Part shown: in pieces, positions 8,608 to 16,993 of the stretch
Layout of the letters: each line of letters begins with the position of its first letter
Position numbering within the stretch: position 1 is the stretch's first letter
NCBI GenBank assembly: GCA_964523735.1
Contig: CAZFYZ010000054.1
Location: 1-24,679, forward strand
Length of the DNA stretch: 24,679 nt
Direction of reading: 5' to 3'
From: CAZFYZ01 sp964523735
GTDB lineage: Bacteria; Armatimonadota; UBA5829
Notes under the pieces: generated by a model
What the model saw: the letters and a program-made list of their open reading frames with translations, nothing else
What the model was told of the DNA's origin: nothing
Database searches by the model: none
Translations under genes and position numbers: made by a program

Positions 8608-9732
8608 CTATCTTGTCGGCTGTGGATGCCCGCAAAGCGCGGCCAGGCCGTATGCCTCCAGCGTGCGGCGGGCGGTCTCTTCCCAAGAGAAGCGAGCTAC
8701 ACGTTCTCTGCCGGCGGCGATAAGTTGCTCGCGGATCGCCGCATTACCTGTTACCATATCCATCTTCCTGGCCAAGTCATCCGCATCAGTCGGATCGAAG
8801 TACAAGGCCGCATCGCCAAGTACTTCCGGCATCGACGTTCTGTCTGAAGACAGCACGACAGCTCTGCAGGCCATTGCTTCAAGGGGAGGAAGCCCGAACC
8901 CTTCCTCCAAGCTGGGGAACACGAACGCCGTGCTGCGAGCGTAGAGCCGCCGGAGTGAGGGGTCATCAACATCCGTCAGGACGTCAACCAGCGGCAGCAC
9001 CTGAAGCTCGGCGGCCTGATCCCTCACCATCCGCGCAGCAGCACTGTGCGAAGCCACGATCACAAGCCGGCAGCTTCTGTTTGCCAAGGCCGTCTTCGCA
9101 AATGCCTCAATCACAAGCTTGGTATTCTTGCGCGGGTCCACCGACGCAAGCGCCAGTATGTAGGGCTCTGTCCGCTCATTCGATGGCTCGTCGGCCGGTG
9201 TCTCATCGTCCGTGACAGGCCTGTCGGCGCCGTAAGTGACCATTACCCTGTCTCCACAGCCAAGGGTTTTGGCAATCTCGCCACGGGCGTAGTCAGAAAC
9301 CGTCAGGATCACGCTTGCCTTCGGCACTGACATCCGTGTCATCAGCGCCGAGTAGCGCCTGAGCAAATCACTCTTGGCGGACGCGCATCGCGAGTCTGCT
9401 TTCAGAGATATGCAGTCATGCAACGTGATCACCGTTGGGACCGTCAAGCCTCCCACCCCGTAGTTCGCGGGGAAATGGACCACGTCCGGGCAGTCCGCGC
9501 GAATCTGCCTCCTCAAGCTGATCCAGTCGGAGCGGAGTCTACCGCCTTGGACTGCGACTACTTCCGATCCGGTTGGGAGCTTCGTGCTCCCAGAATTGGC
9601 AGATGGGTAGGCGTAGAGAACATACTGGTTCTCGGCGTCGATCGTCGCCAGCCCTTCCAGCAACCCGGTCAGGTAGGTGCGAAATCCGCCCGCCTGTCCG
9701 CCTAGTTCTCTACAGTCAATTGCGATCTTCAT
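8608..9732 (-). CDS. GT4 family glycosyltransferase
   Basis: 374 residues, GT-B fold. The ATG at 9732 overlaps the stop of the upstream GT2 gene as ATGA. The N-terminal domain opens MKIAIDCRELGGQAGGFRTY, where the glycine-rich segment binds the acceptor side. The C-terminal domain has ILALASVDPRKNTKLVIEAF (about 192-211) and the EX7E donor motif EGFGLPPLE with Glu277 and Glu285, followed by AMACRAVVLSS. This is the mannosyltransferase-like branch of GT4, but sugar specificity cannot be assigned. It is the last gene of the dense glycosyltransferase block; a 75-base gap with possible regulatory repeats separates it from the secreted glycosidase. Confidence 0.9.
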   Translation of the reverse strand: MKIAIDCRELGGQAGGFRTYLTGLLEGLATIDAENQYVLYAYPSANSGSTKLPTGSEVVAVQGGRLRSDWISLRRQIRADCPDVVHFPANYGVGGLTVPTVITLHDCISLKADSRCASAKSDLLRRYSALMTRMSVPKASVILTVSDYARGEIAKTLGCGDRVMVTYGADRPVTDDETPADEPSNERTEPYILALASVDPRKNTKLVIEAFAKTALANRSCRLVIVASHSAAARMVRDQAAELQVLPLVDVLTDVDDPSLRRLYARSTAFVFPSLEEGFGLPPLEAMACRAVVLSSDRTSMPEVLGDAALYFDPTDADDLARKMDMVTGNAAIREQLIAAGRERVARFSWEETARRTLEAYGLAALCGHPQPTR

Positions 9733-10610
9733 GGCGTTCCGTCAACCGACGCCCCTGACCTGAGCAGCCTGCGTGTGGAGCGCATTGCTCGCTTGGCAAC
9801 GGCACGGCATCCAAACGCGGCTTGCAGGATACGTGCCTGTGCGTGTTTGCCGTTCTTCCTCATCAGGGCAACCTTGCTGGCCGAGAGCATCGTCTCGCAC
9901 CTCTCGGACGCAAGGGCGCTGCTCTGTCCGCCGTAGTGCACTATCTCGGCGCCCGGCTCTACCCAGACCTCCCAACCCGCCCTGTTCAGACGCATGCACC
10001 AGTCGGTCTCCTCGCAGTACATGAACAGAGACTCATCCATCCGGCCGATCTGGCTGATCGCCTCCCGTTTAGCCATCAAGCAGCAGCCCCCGATCCAGTC
10101 GGCCTGGAATGGCTGGAGACTCCTCGTGTCTTCTGCCGTTACCGGCACACGGCTGAGGTCGGCAACCCGCCTGTCGAGTCGCCCGAAAGCTTCGCGCCAG
10201 AGCGTGGGAAACTTGGCCCAGGAGTACTGTAGCGAGCCGTCGGGGTTGAGCACTAGCGGGCCAACCGCCCCGGCACGGTCATGGTCGTCAAGGAATCGAA
10301 CCAGTCTCTGCAACGAGCCGGGTTTGACCACAGTGTCAGGATTGAGCAGAAGGAAGTGGCGTCCCGAACTCACGTCATAGGCCTGGTTGTTCGCCGTTGA
10401 AAACCCCACGTTTTGCTGGTTGGCCAGGACGCGTACCTGTGGGTAATCGGACCGAACCATAGCCACGCTATCGTCCGACGACAGGTTATCAACCACGATC
10501 ACCTCGATCTCGATCCCGGCGCAGTCATCGAAGATAGACGATAGGCAGGCGTCAAGCAGATCGCGTGTGTTCCAACTTACTATCGAGACTGATAGGTCCA
10601 CGGTCCTCAT
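9729..10610 (-). CDS. GT2 glycosyltransferase (rhamnosyltransferase-like)
   Basis: 293 residues, GT-A fold. VSIVSWNTRDLLDACL opens the nucleotide-binding domain, followed by VIVVDNLSSDDS and the metal-binding region LLLNPDTVV. The acceptor side has QADWIGGCCLMAKREA and YCEETDWCMRLNRAGW, typical of rhamnosyl- or galactosyl-transferases of O-antigen loci. The ATG at 10610 lies 59 bases inside the end of the polymerase gene; an alternative GTG at 10601 would still overlap. The gene overlaps the next GT4 gene by four bases, so the three are probably co-translated. It acts in the cytoplasm on a lipid-linked acceptor. Confidence 0.9.
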   Translation of the reverse strand: MRTVDLSVSIVSWNTRDLLDACLSSIFDDCAGIEIEVIVVDNLSSDDSVAMVRSDYPQVRVLANQQNVGFSTANNQAYDVSSGRHFLLLNPDTVVKPGSLQRLVRFLDDHDRAGAVGPLVLNPDGSLQYSWAKFPTLWREAFGRLDRRVADLSRVPVTAEDTRSLQPFQADWIGGCCLMAKREAISQIGRMDESLFMYCEETDWCMRLNRAGWEVWVEPGAEIVHYGGQSSALASERCETMLSASKVALMRKNGKHAQARILQAAFGCRAVAKRAMRSTRRLLRSGASVDGTP

Positions 10611-12015
10611 CCCTGGTGATTCTTACGTGCGCGATGGCAATACCCCATATGAGCCAGGAGTAGATCGTCGTCGAGAAGTTCACAAGCCCCCCGTTATGAT
10701 AGGTGGGCAGTATGTAGTCTCCGATCAGTGCGGCCGCGCTGATGCCGGCTAGCTGTCCCGCGGTCGCCAGCAGATATGTCCTGGACATGCCCGGCGGTGC
10801 CTTGGCTTGGTTGGCGAGAATCCACCTGAAGCCGCAGACCAGGATCGCAATGAACAAGACAAGCCCGGGAATGCCGGTCTCGGAGAGATGCTGCGAGTAA
10901 GTGCCGTGGGCAGACGTGTAGGCGGTCGTGCCCCACTTCTGGCCATAGTAGAACGAGTTGTAGCTTCTGTAGTTGCCGAGACCCACTCCAAAGGGGAATG
11001 TGGTTGCGTAGCGCCAAGCGCCTCGCATGAGAAAGAACCTATCATAGTCGCCTTTGCTGGAGGATTCTTCGACAACGTTCTTGTGCAGGAATGGCCAGGC
11101 AACAAGGGCAAACACGAGCGAGAGGGCGACGCACACAACCAGGGCGCGCTTGCTCCTCAGATACAAGATCGCTCCAAAGGCGACGAAGAGCCCCAGCCAT
11201 CCCGATACCCAGGAGATCGAGGCCACGAACACAAAACCGATCGCGACAGCGACTCCCACTAGGGCCAAGCCTCTTGCCGTGCGGGACCGGCTTGGGTCAA
11301 GTGCGACAGCCAGGGCATAACAGGCCGGCAGCAGGACGATGAGCGGACACCATGGCGCCGCGACGGGAACGGGGTTCTTGAGCAATGAGTTCAGGCCATT
11401 GTACGAGCCCGCGATCAGCAGCGCCAGCGTGATGCGGTTGAGCCAGAGCCTGTTCTTGATCGACGTCGCCATCATTGCAAGGGCGCCGGCGCTCATGAGT
11501 CTGATCCCCAGCTCCAGTGCGTTGACCTGAGGATACTGATAGATGCGGCTTACGTGTGGGTCCCAGAACAGATATGAGTGCGCAACGTTGAATACGCAGT
11601 AGGCTAGATAGAGCCCCAGTGGAACATAGAACCCACTGCGAATGCGAGGCCCCGGCAGCGAGTTGAACACGTACTTGCCGAACCACACGGCAATAAGGAA
11701 GCCCAGGAGTATCTCACTGACATAAAGCGACTTGCCCATACCGGACCCGCCCGTGGCCAGGCCAGGTGTGTTCCCCCATGCGGCGAACGCGACCAGGGCA
11801 TAAAGCGCCAGAGCAGCCTCCAACTGCCAGGAGACAACGAGTATCAGAAGCAGAACGCCGACAGCGGCGGCCAGCCAATACAGATGGACCCCGGACGCGA
11901 ACATTCCCGCGATGATGCCGATCACCAGTATCGACAGTACGGTTCGACCTGCTGTCGCAATGCGTTCAGGCGTCCATCGCACTTCGTCGTATGCCTGCAT
12001 GCCCTGCTTTCTCAT
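10552..12015 (-). CDS. O-antigen polymerase/ligase-like membrane protein (Wzy/WaaL superfamily)
   Basis: 487 residues from the ATG at 12015, with about 10-12 hydrophobic segments. The best marker is the late periplasmic-loop motif SAHGTYSQHLSETGIPGLV (His370, Glu379), which matches the 'H..Y...L.E.GI.G' pattern of the O-antigen ligase family. Before it lies a long loop with RGAWRYATTFPFGVGLGNY. Members either polymerise lipid-linked repeat units or join glycan to a carrier. Primary sequence does not separate these roles, and in an ABC-exporter locus a ligase role is as likely as a polymerase role. The frame is open further upstream (ATG at 12063), but that would lie inside the preceding GT2 gene. 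The 12015 ATG is favoured because it overlaps the stop of a tiny coupled reading frame. ATG 12000 is a further alternative. Confidence 0.85.
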   Translation of the reverse strand: MRKQGMQAYDEVRWTPERIATAGRTVLSILVIGIIAGMFASGVHLYWLAAAVGVLLLILVVSWQLEAALALYALVAFAAWGNTPGLATGGSGMGKSLYVSEILLGFLIAVWFGKYVFNSLPGPRIRSGFYVPLGLYLAYCVFNVAHSYLFWDPHVSRIYQYPQVNALELGIRLMSAGALAMMATSIKNRLWLNRITLALLIAGSYNGLNSLLKNPVPVAAPWCPLIVLLPACYALAVALDPSRSRTARGLALVGVAVAIGFVFVASISWVSGWLGLFVAFGAILYLRSKRALVVCVALSLVFALVAWPFLHKNVVEESSSKGDYDRFFLMRGAWRYATTFPFGVGLGNYRSYNSFYYGQKWGTTAYTSAHGTYSQHLSETGIPGLVLFIAILVCGFRWILANQAKAPPGMSRTYLLATAGQLAGISAAALIGDYILPTYHNGGLVNFSTTIYSWLIWGIAIAHVRITRDEDRGPISLDSKLEHTRSA

Positions 12016-12041
12016 GGACCGGGGTACCTGTTCTTCGTCAT
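12012..12041 (-). CDS. Possible nine-codon minicistron coupling GT2 and polymerase genes
   Basis: ATG at 12041 overlaps the GT2 stop as ATGA and is preceded by GGGAGAGG (12053-12046). It encodes MTKNRYPGP and stops at 12012, where its TGA overlaps the ATG of the polymerase gene, again as ATGA. A peptide function is not suggested. The arrangement would let ribosomes step from one gene to the next. It may also be chance. Confidence 0.3.
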   Translation of the reverse strand: MTKNRYPGP

Positions 12042-13000
12042 AGAGCCTCTCCCGCGCAAGCATCCGGCGGAGTCTTGGACGAGACTCGTGTCCTGACTCC
12101 GACGGTTCTGAATATCTCTGTATCCGAGAGAACACGTCTCGTCGTGCCTGCCGTGCGAGCGGCCACAGCTTCAGCCCGCCTTGCGTAAGCGGCAGCCCAA
12201 CCGCGCAGGAACGGCCAATCCCCCACAACTAGTCTTTTCGCCAACACGAGCGGCAGCCAACGTCGGTGTTCACGCAGGAGCTGGCGCTCATCGATGTTGC
12301 GCCACATGAACAGCAGCGAGTTGCGCGTGGATATGGTCCTTGAGTAGCTCATCTTCAGCTTCGATAGCGTGGCCGAATGTTCGTGCAATACGCTCGCAGC
12401 CGGCTGGAACACGCTCTTCCATCCCCGCTTCCATGCTCGATAGCCAAGGTCCACGTCCTCCCAGTTGAATGGCGAGTATGCTTCGTCGAACCAACCCAGT
12501 TCGGCGAGCATCTGACGCCTGTAGACGGACGCCCCCCCGCTTGTGTAGAGTACTGGGCGAACCTCATCGACTCCTTGCATGTTGTCCACCCACAGCATCC
12601 CGTGATGCCAGATGCCTGTCTTCGCGCCGTCGTCGATACCACCCAGGCTGTTGGTGATGATCCTTGGGCTCACGGCGAAAACCCCCGGATCGTCAAAGAC
12701 CGGCGATATGGCTTCAATGAACCCAGGCTGGACTTGCACGTCATTGTTCAGCAAGACCACCAGATCGGTCCGGGTCGCGCGAAGACCCTCGTTCACCGTA
12801 ACCGAGAAACCAGCATTGGCGTTTCTGGCAATGACCTCCACCCAGGCGAACTCGCTGCGCAGGACCTCCAGGCTGTTGTCGCTGCTGCAATCGTCAACAA
12901 CGATCACGCGCGACGAGTCCCCCAGTGCGTCTCGCACCGAAGGCAAGTAGCGTCGAAGAAGAGCGCTGCCATTATAGTTTGGAATCACCACATCGGGCAT
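12038..13000 (-). CDS. GT2 glycosyltransferase (rhamnosyltransferase-like)
   Basis: 320 residues from the ATG at 13000, with GGAAAG nearby as ribosome binding site. The GT-A domain shows DVVIPNYNGSALLRRYL, VIVVDDCSSDNS (about 33-44) and the metal-binding LLNNDV (about 83-88). It continues with YTSGGASVYRRQML and FNWEDVDLGYRAWKRGW, the acceptor/base region common in dTDP-rhamnosyltransferase-like GT2 proteins. A basic helical tail follows (about 235-320). A 50-base gap separates it from the GT2 gene upstream. That gap holds only a weak 5-bp hairpin. Sugar donor not certain. Confidence 0.9.
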   Translation of the reverse strand: MPDVVIPNYNGSALLRRYLPSVRDALGDSSRVIVVDDCSSDNSLEVLRSEFAWVEVIARNANAGFSVTVNEGLRATRTDLVVLLNNDVQVQPGFIEAISPVFDDPGVFAVSPRIITNSLGGIDDGAKTGIWHHGMLWVDNMQGVDEVRPVLYTSGGASVYRRQMLAELGWFDEAYSPFNWEDVDLGYRAWKRGWKSVFQPAASVLHEHSATLSKLKMSYSRTISTRNSLLFMWRNIDERQLLREHRRWLPLVLAKRLVVGDWPFLRGWAAAYARRAEAVAARTAGTTRRVLSDTEIFRTVGVRTRVSSKTPPDACAGEAL

Positions 13001-13050
13001 GTATGTCTTTCCACAGGGCCAGGCTTTGGCCTGCCGGCATAGAAACCGGG

Positions 13051-13977
13051 CTATGACGGCTTTAGTCTGGATCGAGTGCCCATCACTGCCTTGATAGCTC
13101 TCCTTGCTCGGACGGGCACAATCGATCTTGCCACCCTCAGGGCCACAAGCTTGGCCTCGGTAGCAAGTCTTCCCGCCGCACCCATCTCGCCAAGGATGTA
13201 CTCAGGCGTGACGTCGATCCTGCGAGCCAATGCACGGGCAATCCGCTTGTTCTCTCGGAAATGGACCACGGCCTTTCTGACCGCCAGTTCGAAGTCACCC
13301 TGGGTCGCGCGGGGGTTCTGCGTTGTCGATGCCGCGTGCCATCGGTACACCGCCAGCCTTTCGTCCACTCGAGCAACAGCCGGCTCCAGCTCGAAGACGC
13401 GAAGCCAGCACGCGAAATCCTCGCTTGCCCTAAGCTCTGGATCGAAGCGGACACCGTGGTCGCTGAATATTCGGGCGTCAAACAGAAAGCTGTGCAGTGG
13501 AATGCACAGTCCGTATCCAAAGTGCTCGGCCAGATCCAGAAGAGGATTAGACTCCGAGAGGTGCGGATCAGAGTAGAACTCCGGCACCTTCACTTCCTCG
13601 CTGTCGGAGTAACACCGGAAGTTGGTGTAGGATACGGCAATGCCTTCCAACGAAGACATTGCGGCCAACTGGAGTTCGAACTTGCGGCGATCAATGTAGT
13701 CGTCCGCATCCAGGAACTGTATGTAGTCTCCGCTAGACAGGTCCAGGCCGTTGTTTCTTGCGATCGACCGGCCTTGGTTGGGCTGGTCAATGTGCCTGAT
13801 CCTCGTATCGGACTCTGCCAATTCGTTCGCGACCTCTGCCGTACAGTCGTTTGACCCGTCATTGATGATTAGACACTCCCAGTTGGTGTGTGTCTGCTCC
13901 TGAATGCTGGCTACAGCATCTCGCAGAAAACGCCCCTGATTGTAGCACGGCACAATGACCGTAACAAGATCATTCAA
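13051..13977 (-). CDS. GT2 glycosyltransferase
   Basis: 308 residues. The start is TTG at 13977: an in-frame TAG lies three codons upstream and no ATG or GTG precedes the essential first beta strand (LVTVIVPCYNQGRFL). It overlaps the end of the preceding GT2 gene by eight bases. Motifs: IINDGSNDCT (about 37-46), the metal site FLDADDYID (about 88-96) and the acceptor-side RASEDFACWLRVF. The C-terminal 90 residues are basic and helical and probably lie on the membrane face. It resembles polysaccharide-elongating GT2 enzymes; the donor sugar is unknown. Confidence 0.9.
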   Translation of the reverse strand: MNDLVTVIVPCYNQGRFLRDAVASIQEQTHTNWECLIINDGSNDCTAEVANELAESDTRIRHIDQPNQGRSIARNNGLDLSSGDYIQFLDADDYIDRRKFELQLAAMSSLEGIAVSYTNFRCYSDSEEVKVPEFYSDPHLSESNPLLDLAEHFGYGLCIPLHSFLFDARIFSDHGVRFDPELRASEDFACWLRVFELEPAVARVDERLAVYRWHAASTTQNPRATQGDFELAVRKAVVHFRENKRIARALARRIDVTPEYILGEMGAAGRLATEAKLVALRVARSIVPVRARRAIKAVMGTRSRLKPS

Positions 13978-14953
13978 CGCGGTCTACACACCTTTTCATC
14001 TTGCCTGTTAGCCTGCCGATGAGACCGTGCATCACCAGTCTTGCGCATCGGCGAACCAGGGCCGGATCGAATTCGCGGGCCGTGCGCCAGATCCGCCTAT
14101 GGCGGCTCAGGCTCACCTTGTGCTTTCGTGCGGACCACAGCCAGGACGCACAATATGACTCGCGGATCGGCTCCAAGACGGACTCCGATATGTCGAGACT
14201 CGAACAGATCCGAGACGCGATCCTGTAGGACTCCTCGATCGATGTGCCATCGATCGTCCTCCTCGCGCGAACCGTCCCCCCGTGCTGCCTGAAGTAGTTC
14301 AGCGGCTGAGCCACATACGCAACGTTCGACCTGAGCAATATCTCCGCCCAGAACAGCCAGTCGCCGCCGATACCGAAGCTCTCATCCGCGAATCCGACTT
14401 GCTCCGCTATTGACCGCCGGAAGACCGTCGCGCTCGCATTGGCTATCGTGTTGCGAAGGAGCAGGTAGTCACTGCACTCCTGCCGTCCGTCAGCGATGAA
14501 GTCGCGCGCCCATCGCTCCCCGCTCAGCTCCAGCATGTCAGGGTCAGTCAGCTCTACTACCTCGCCAACCGTACCATGCTCGTCCACCATAACCGATTGG
14601 CAATATGCCAGGCCCACTTGCGGGCTCTCGTCCAGTCGGGCTACAAGTGTTTCGAGCAATCGCGGGTCAGCATAGTCGTCGCTCTCAGCGATCCATATGT
14701 ACTCGCCACGTGCGTCGCGCATGCCTTTGTTCCACTGTCGAAACGTGCTGCCGCTGTTGTGCTTGTTGGCTATCAGGCGAACTCGAGGATCGTCGAGGTA
14801 CCGGGAAATCACATCGCGGCTGTCGTCCGTTGACGCATCGTCGAGCATGATCACCTCGATATCGCCGAACGTCTGGGACAGCACGCTCTCGATGCGCTGG
14901 GGCAGGAACCGGGCGTGGTTGTAGTTGGGTATTACTGCACTGACTCTAGGCAT
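13970..14953 (-). CDS. GT2 glycosyltransferase
   Basis: 327 residues from the ATG at 14953, 13 bases after the upstream GT4 stop, with an AGAGAGCGGA ribosome binding region. The GT-A core has VSAVIPNYNHARFLPQRI, VIMLDDASTDDS (about 34-45), the variant metal motif IAESDDYAD (Glu-Ser-Asp-Asp at 90-93), and FGIGGDWLFWAEIL on the acceptor side. The Glu-Ser-Asp-Asp form in place of the commoner Asp-Ala/Ser-Asp-Asp is known in part of the family. A basic C-terminal tail follows. Likely a cytoplasmic elongation step of the exopolysaccharide. Confidence 0.9.
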   Translation of the reverse strand: MPRVSAVIPNYNHARFLPQRIESVLSQTFGDIEVIMLDDASTDDSRDVISRYLDDPRVRLIANKHNSGSTFRQWNKGMRDARGEYIWIAESDDYADPRLLETLVARLDESPQVGLAYCQSVMVDEHGTVGEVVELTDPDMLELSGERWARDFIADGRQECSDYLLLRNTIANASATVFRRSIAEQVGFADESFGIGGDWLFWAEILLRSNVAYVAQPLNYFRQHGGTVRARRTIDGTSIEESYRIASRICSSLDISESVLEPIRESYCASWLWSARKHKVSLSRHRRIWRTAREFDPALVRRCARLVMHGLIGRLTGKMKRCVDRVE

Positions 14954-14966
14954 TCCGATCCGCTCT

Positions 14967-16070
14967 CTAGCGACCCTCCGTCAGGGCATCCAGCATGCGC
15001 CTGATCTTCGGCAACTGCACGCGCTCCGTGAACATACTCTCGACTCTGGCCTTGGCCGCCATCCCCAGCTCGCGAATGCGACGGAGATCCCGTGACAGAT
15101 GACTGATCTGCTCGGCCATAAGGCGTGCTGAGAACTCGGGGATCACTAGACCCGTAGTGCCGACGACCTCAGAGGCGCCTCCGCTGCCGGAGAAACAGGC
15201 CACAACCTTGCCAAGCATCATGTTCTCCATTACGACCAGGGGGCAGGCGTCCTCCCACGAGCACATGGCGAGGATATCGAAGTCCGCAAAGACCTTGAGT
15301 GGCTCATCGGTCAGGTTCAGCATCTCGATGTCCTGCTCCATGCCAAGACTGGCGACCATGTAGCGAAACTGCCGCGATGACTCATCGTCTCTGAGCCCCA
15401 CCCAGACAAATCGCACGTTGTCGCTTCCAAGAATGTGCTTCAGCTCATAGGCCATTGTCAACCAGAGCTCCGGCCCCTTACACCAGCCCATGAGTCCGGC
15501 GCCGCCCACTACAAGACGTGTGTCACGTCTTGCGTCCGAGGTCACGGTGTTTGCCATCGAACTGTCCACAAACGGGTATACCAACTCGACCTTTCCGGGG
15601 TCTACGCCATAGCGATCTGTCAGCATATTGGAGACGGCTTGTGAGACAGCAACGTATCGTGACGGCCATTTGAGCAGGTGCTCCGACTGCTTCCTCGCAT
15701 ACGGCGAGACGACGCTGTCGAGTTCGTGCGCGTGGAGCACCACCGGAGCCTGTGGAAAGCGCAGGAACCTGGCAACCGGAATGCTTGCCACGCTGTTAAC
15801 GTATACCACATCAGGCCGCCAACTCGAGAGCGAGGCCTCAAGCGCGCGGCGCAACGGGGGGCTGACCAGGCGGTTGAGCCTGGAGTACTCGTCCACCAGC
15901 CTGCCTACTATGTCGAGCCTGCCCATCGATCTGGCTCGGGAGGCCAGCGGGCCATCGCGCAGCGCAAGCGTCCGCAGGGCGACGTTGGGCCCAAGCTTCT
16001 CCATTATGTCGAGGGCCAACTTGGGGGCCCCACCGGGCTCAAGCGTGTGCAGGACCAGCAGAATCCTCAT
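14967..16070 (-). CDS. GT4 family glycosyltransferase
   Basis: 367 residues from the ATG at 16070, which overlaps the stop of the GT2 gene upstream as ATGA and has GGAGAG at suitable spacing. The frame is open to a TTG at 16109, but that start would lie inside the previous gene and precedes no conserved sequence. N-terminal domain: MRILLVLHTLEPGGAPKLAL. Donor domain: VVGGAGLMGWCKGPELWLTM, FVWVGLRDD, then WEDACPLVVMEN and CFSGSGGASEVVG. The first acid of the EX7E motif appears as Asp274 (to Glu282). Otherwise a typical retaining GT-B enzyme. Acceptor and sugar unknown. Confidence 0.88.
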   Translation of the reverse strand: MRILLVLHTLEPGGAPKLALDIMEKLGPNVALRTLALRDGPLASRARSMGRLDIVGRLVDEYSRLNRLVSPPLRRALEASLSSWRPDVVYVNSVASIPVARFLRFPQAPVVLHAHELDSVVSPYARKQSEHLLKWPSRYVAVSQAVSNMLTDRYGVDPGKVELVYPFVDSSMANTVTSDARRDTRLVVGGAGLMGWCKGPELWLTMAYELKHILGSDNVRFVWVGLRDDESSRQFRYMVASLGMEQDIEMLNLTDEPLKVFADFDILAMCSWEDACPLVVMENMMLGKVVACFSGSGGASEVVGTTGLVIPEFSARLMAEQISHLSRDLRRIRELGMAAKARVESMFTERVQLPKIRRMLDALTEGR

Positions 16071-16993
16071 CCTTGCACTCTCCCCGTCCGGCTCCTGAGA
16101 TGACGCCAATAGGACTTGCAGATCACCGACCAGACGCCTCGATTGACGATGCTCCTGGGATTCGTGACAAGCCCTTTGATCGCGCTTCTGTAGGCTGTCG
16201 CCCAGTCACCATCAAAGTAGGCCTTGAATGCATTCTCAGTCTTGACTTCCTTGTAGTAGCCGATCACTCGGTAATACAGACGCCTTCTGTCGTGTCTGTT
16301 CAGCTTCTGGGGCCATGAGCCTGTTGTGAATCGCTTATAGACTGTGCGTCCGGCGGACTTGCGCTCTATCCCGGCGTCGCTCATCCCCTGTCCCCATCGC
16401 CTGTACTCAACCAGGTGCTCCGGTACGAAGACGAACGCGGCGTGTGCGGCCACACGAATCCAGAAATCATAGTCCTCGAATGCTCGCAGGCCGACATCAA
16501 ACAGGCCGGACTTGGCAAGCACCGACCTCCTGACCATTACGTTTTCCACTGTGCATAGGTGTTCGGTGCACATCTCTCGCCAGACGTGTCCGCTTGGCAT
16601 GTCTAGTGGAGACTGGAACGTCACGTGATCCGGCCCGTCGGTCGTGATCCACCCGCAGTATGCGGCCCCGTAATGCTCGCCTTGTTCCAAAGCTTCCGCC
16701 AGCCTCTCGATGGCTACCGGCATGAGAGCATCATCAGCGTCGAGGAACAGCAGGCAATCCCCGGTCGAGTGGAGTATGCCCAGGTTGCGCGCGCTGCTCG
16801 CTCCGCCGTTCTCCTGCCGAAGGTACCGCATCGGATCCGCCATCCTTGCCACAATATCGCCGGTCTCATCGATCGAGCCATCATCCACAACCACGACCTC
16901 ATCTGGTCTGCGCGTTTGGCTTAGGATCGAGTTCAGGGCCTGCTCTATGGTAGCGGCGCTGTTGTACGCCGGTACTATCACTGAGACTCTCAC
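16067..16993 (-). CDS. GT2 glycosyltransferase
   Basis: 308 residues from a GTG start at 16993 that overlaps the upstream stop as GTGA. The GT-A core is clear: VSVIVPAYNSAATIEQAL, EVVVVDDGSIDET (about 32-44), the metal site LFLDADDALMP (about 82-92) and LRAFEDYDFWIRVA with the catalytic-region Glu-Asp pair near 173-174. The C-terminal ~100 residues are basic and rich in Tyr and Arg, typical of tails that rest on the membrane. It is coupled to the GT4 gene that follows by an ATGA overlap, so the three genes 18207-14967 probably act as a unit. Confidence 0.9.
   Translation of the reverse strand: MRVSVIVPAYNSAATIEQALNSILSQTRRPDEVVVVDDGSIDETGDIVARMADPMRYLRQENGGASSARNLGILHSTGDCLLFLDADDALMPVAIERLAEALEQGEHYGAAYCGWITTDGPDHVTFQSPLDMPSGHVWREMCTEHLCTVENVMVRRSVLAKSGLFDVGLRAFEDYDFWIRVAAHAAFVFVPEHLVEYRRWGQGMSDAGIERKSAGRTVYKRFTTGSWPQKLNRHDRRRLYYRVIGYYKEVKTENAFKAYFDGDWATAYRSAIKGLVTNPRSIVNRGVWSVICKSYWRHLRSRTGRVQG

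Noticed and set aside
12016..12228. N-terminal extension of the polymerase/ligase into the GT2 gene
   Set aside because: The frame is open, but the extension overlaps the conserved GT2 coding sequence by about 190 bases and its residues show no membrane or family character.
13020..13033. Hairpin CAGGC-TTTG-GCCTG between two GT2 genes as a terminator
   Set aside because: A 5-bp stem without a U-run inside an operon; likely chance.
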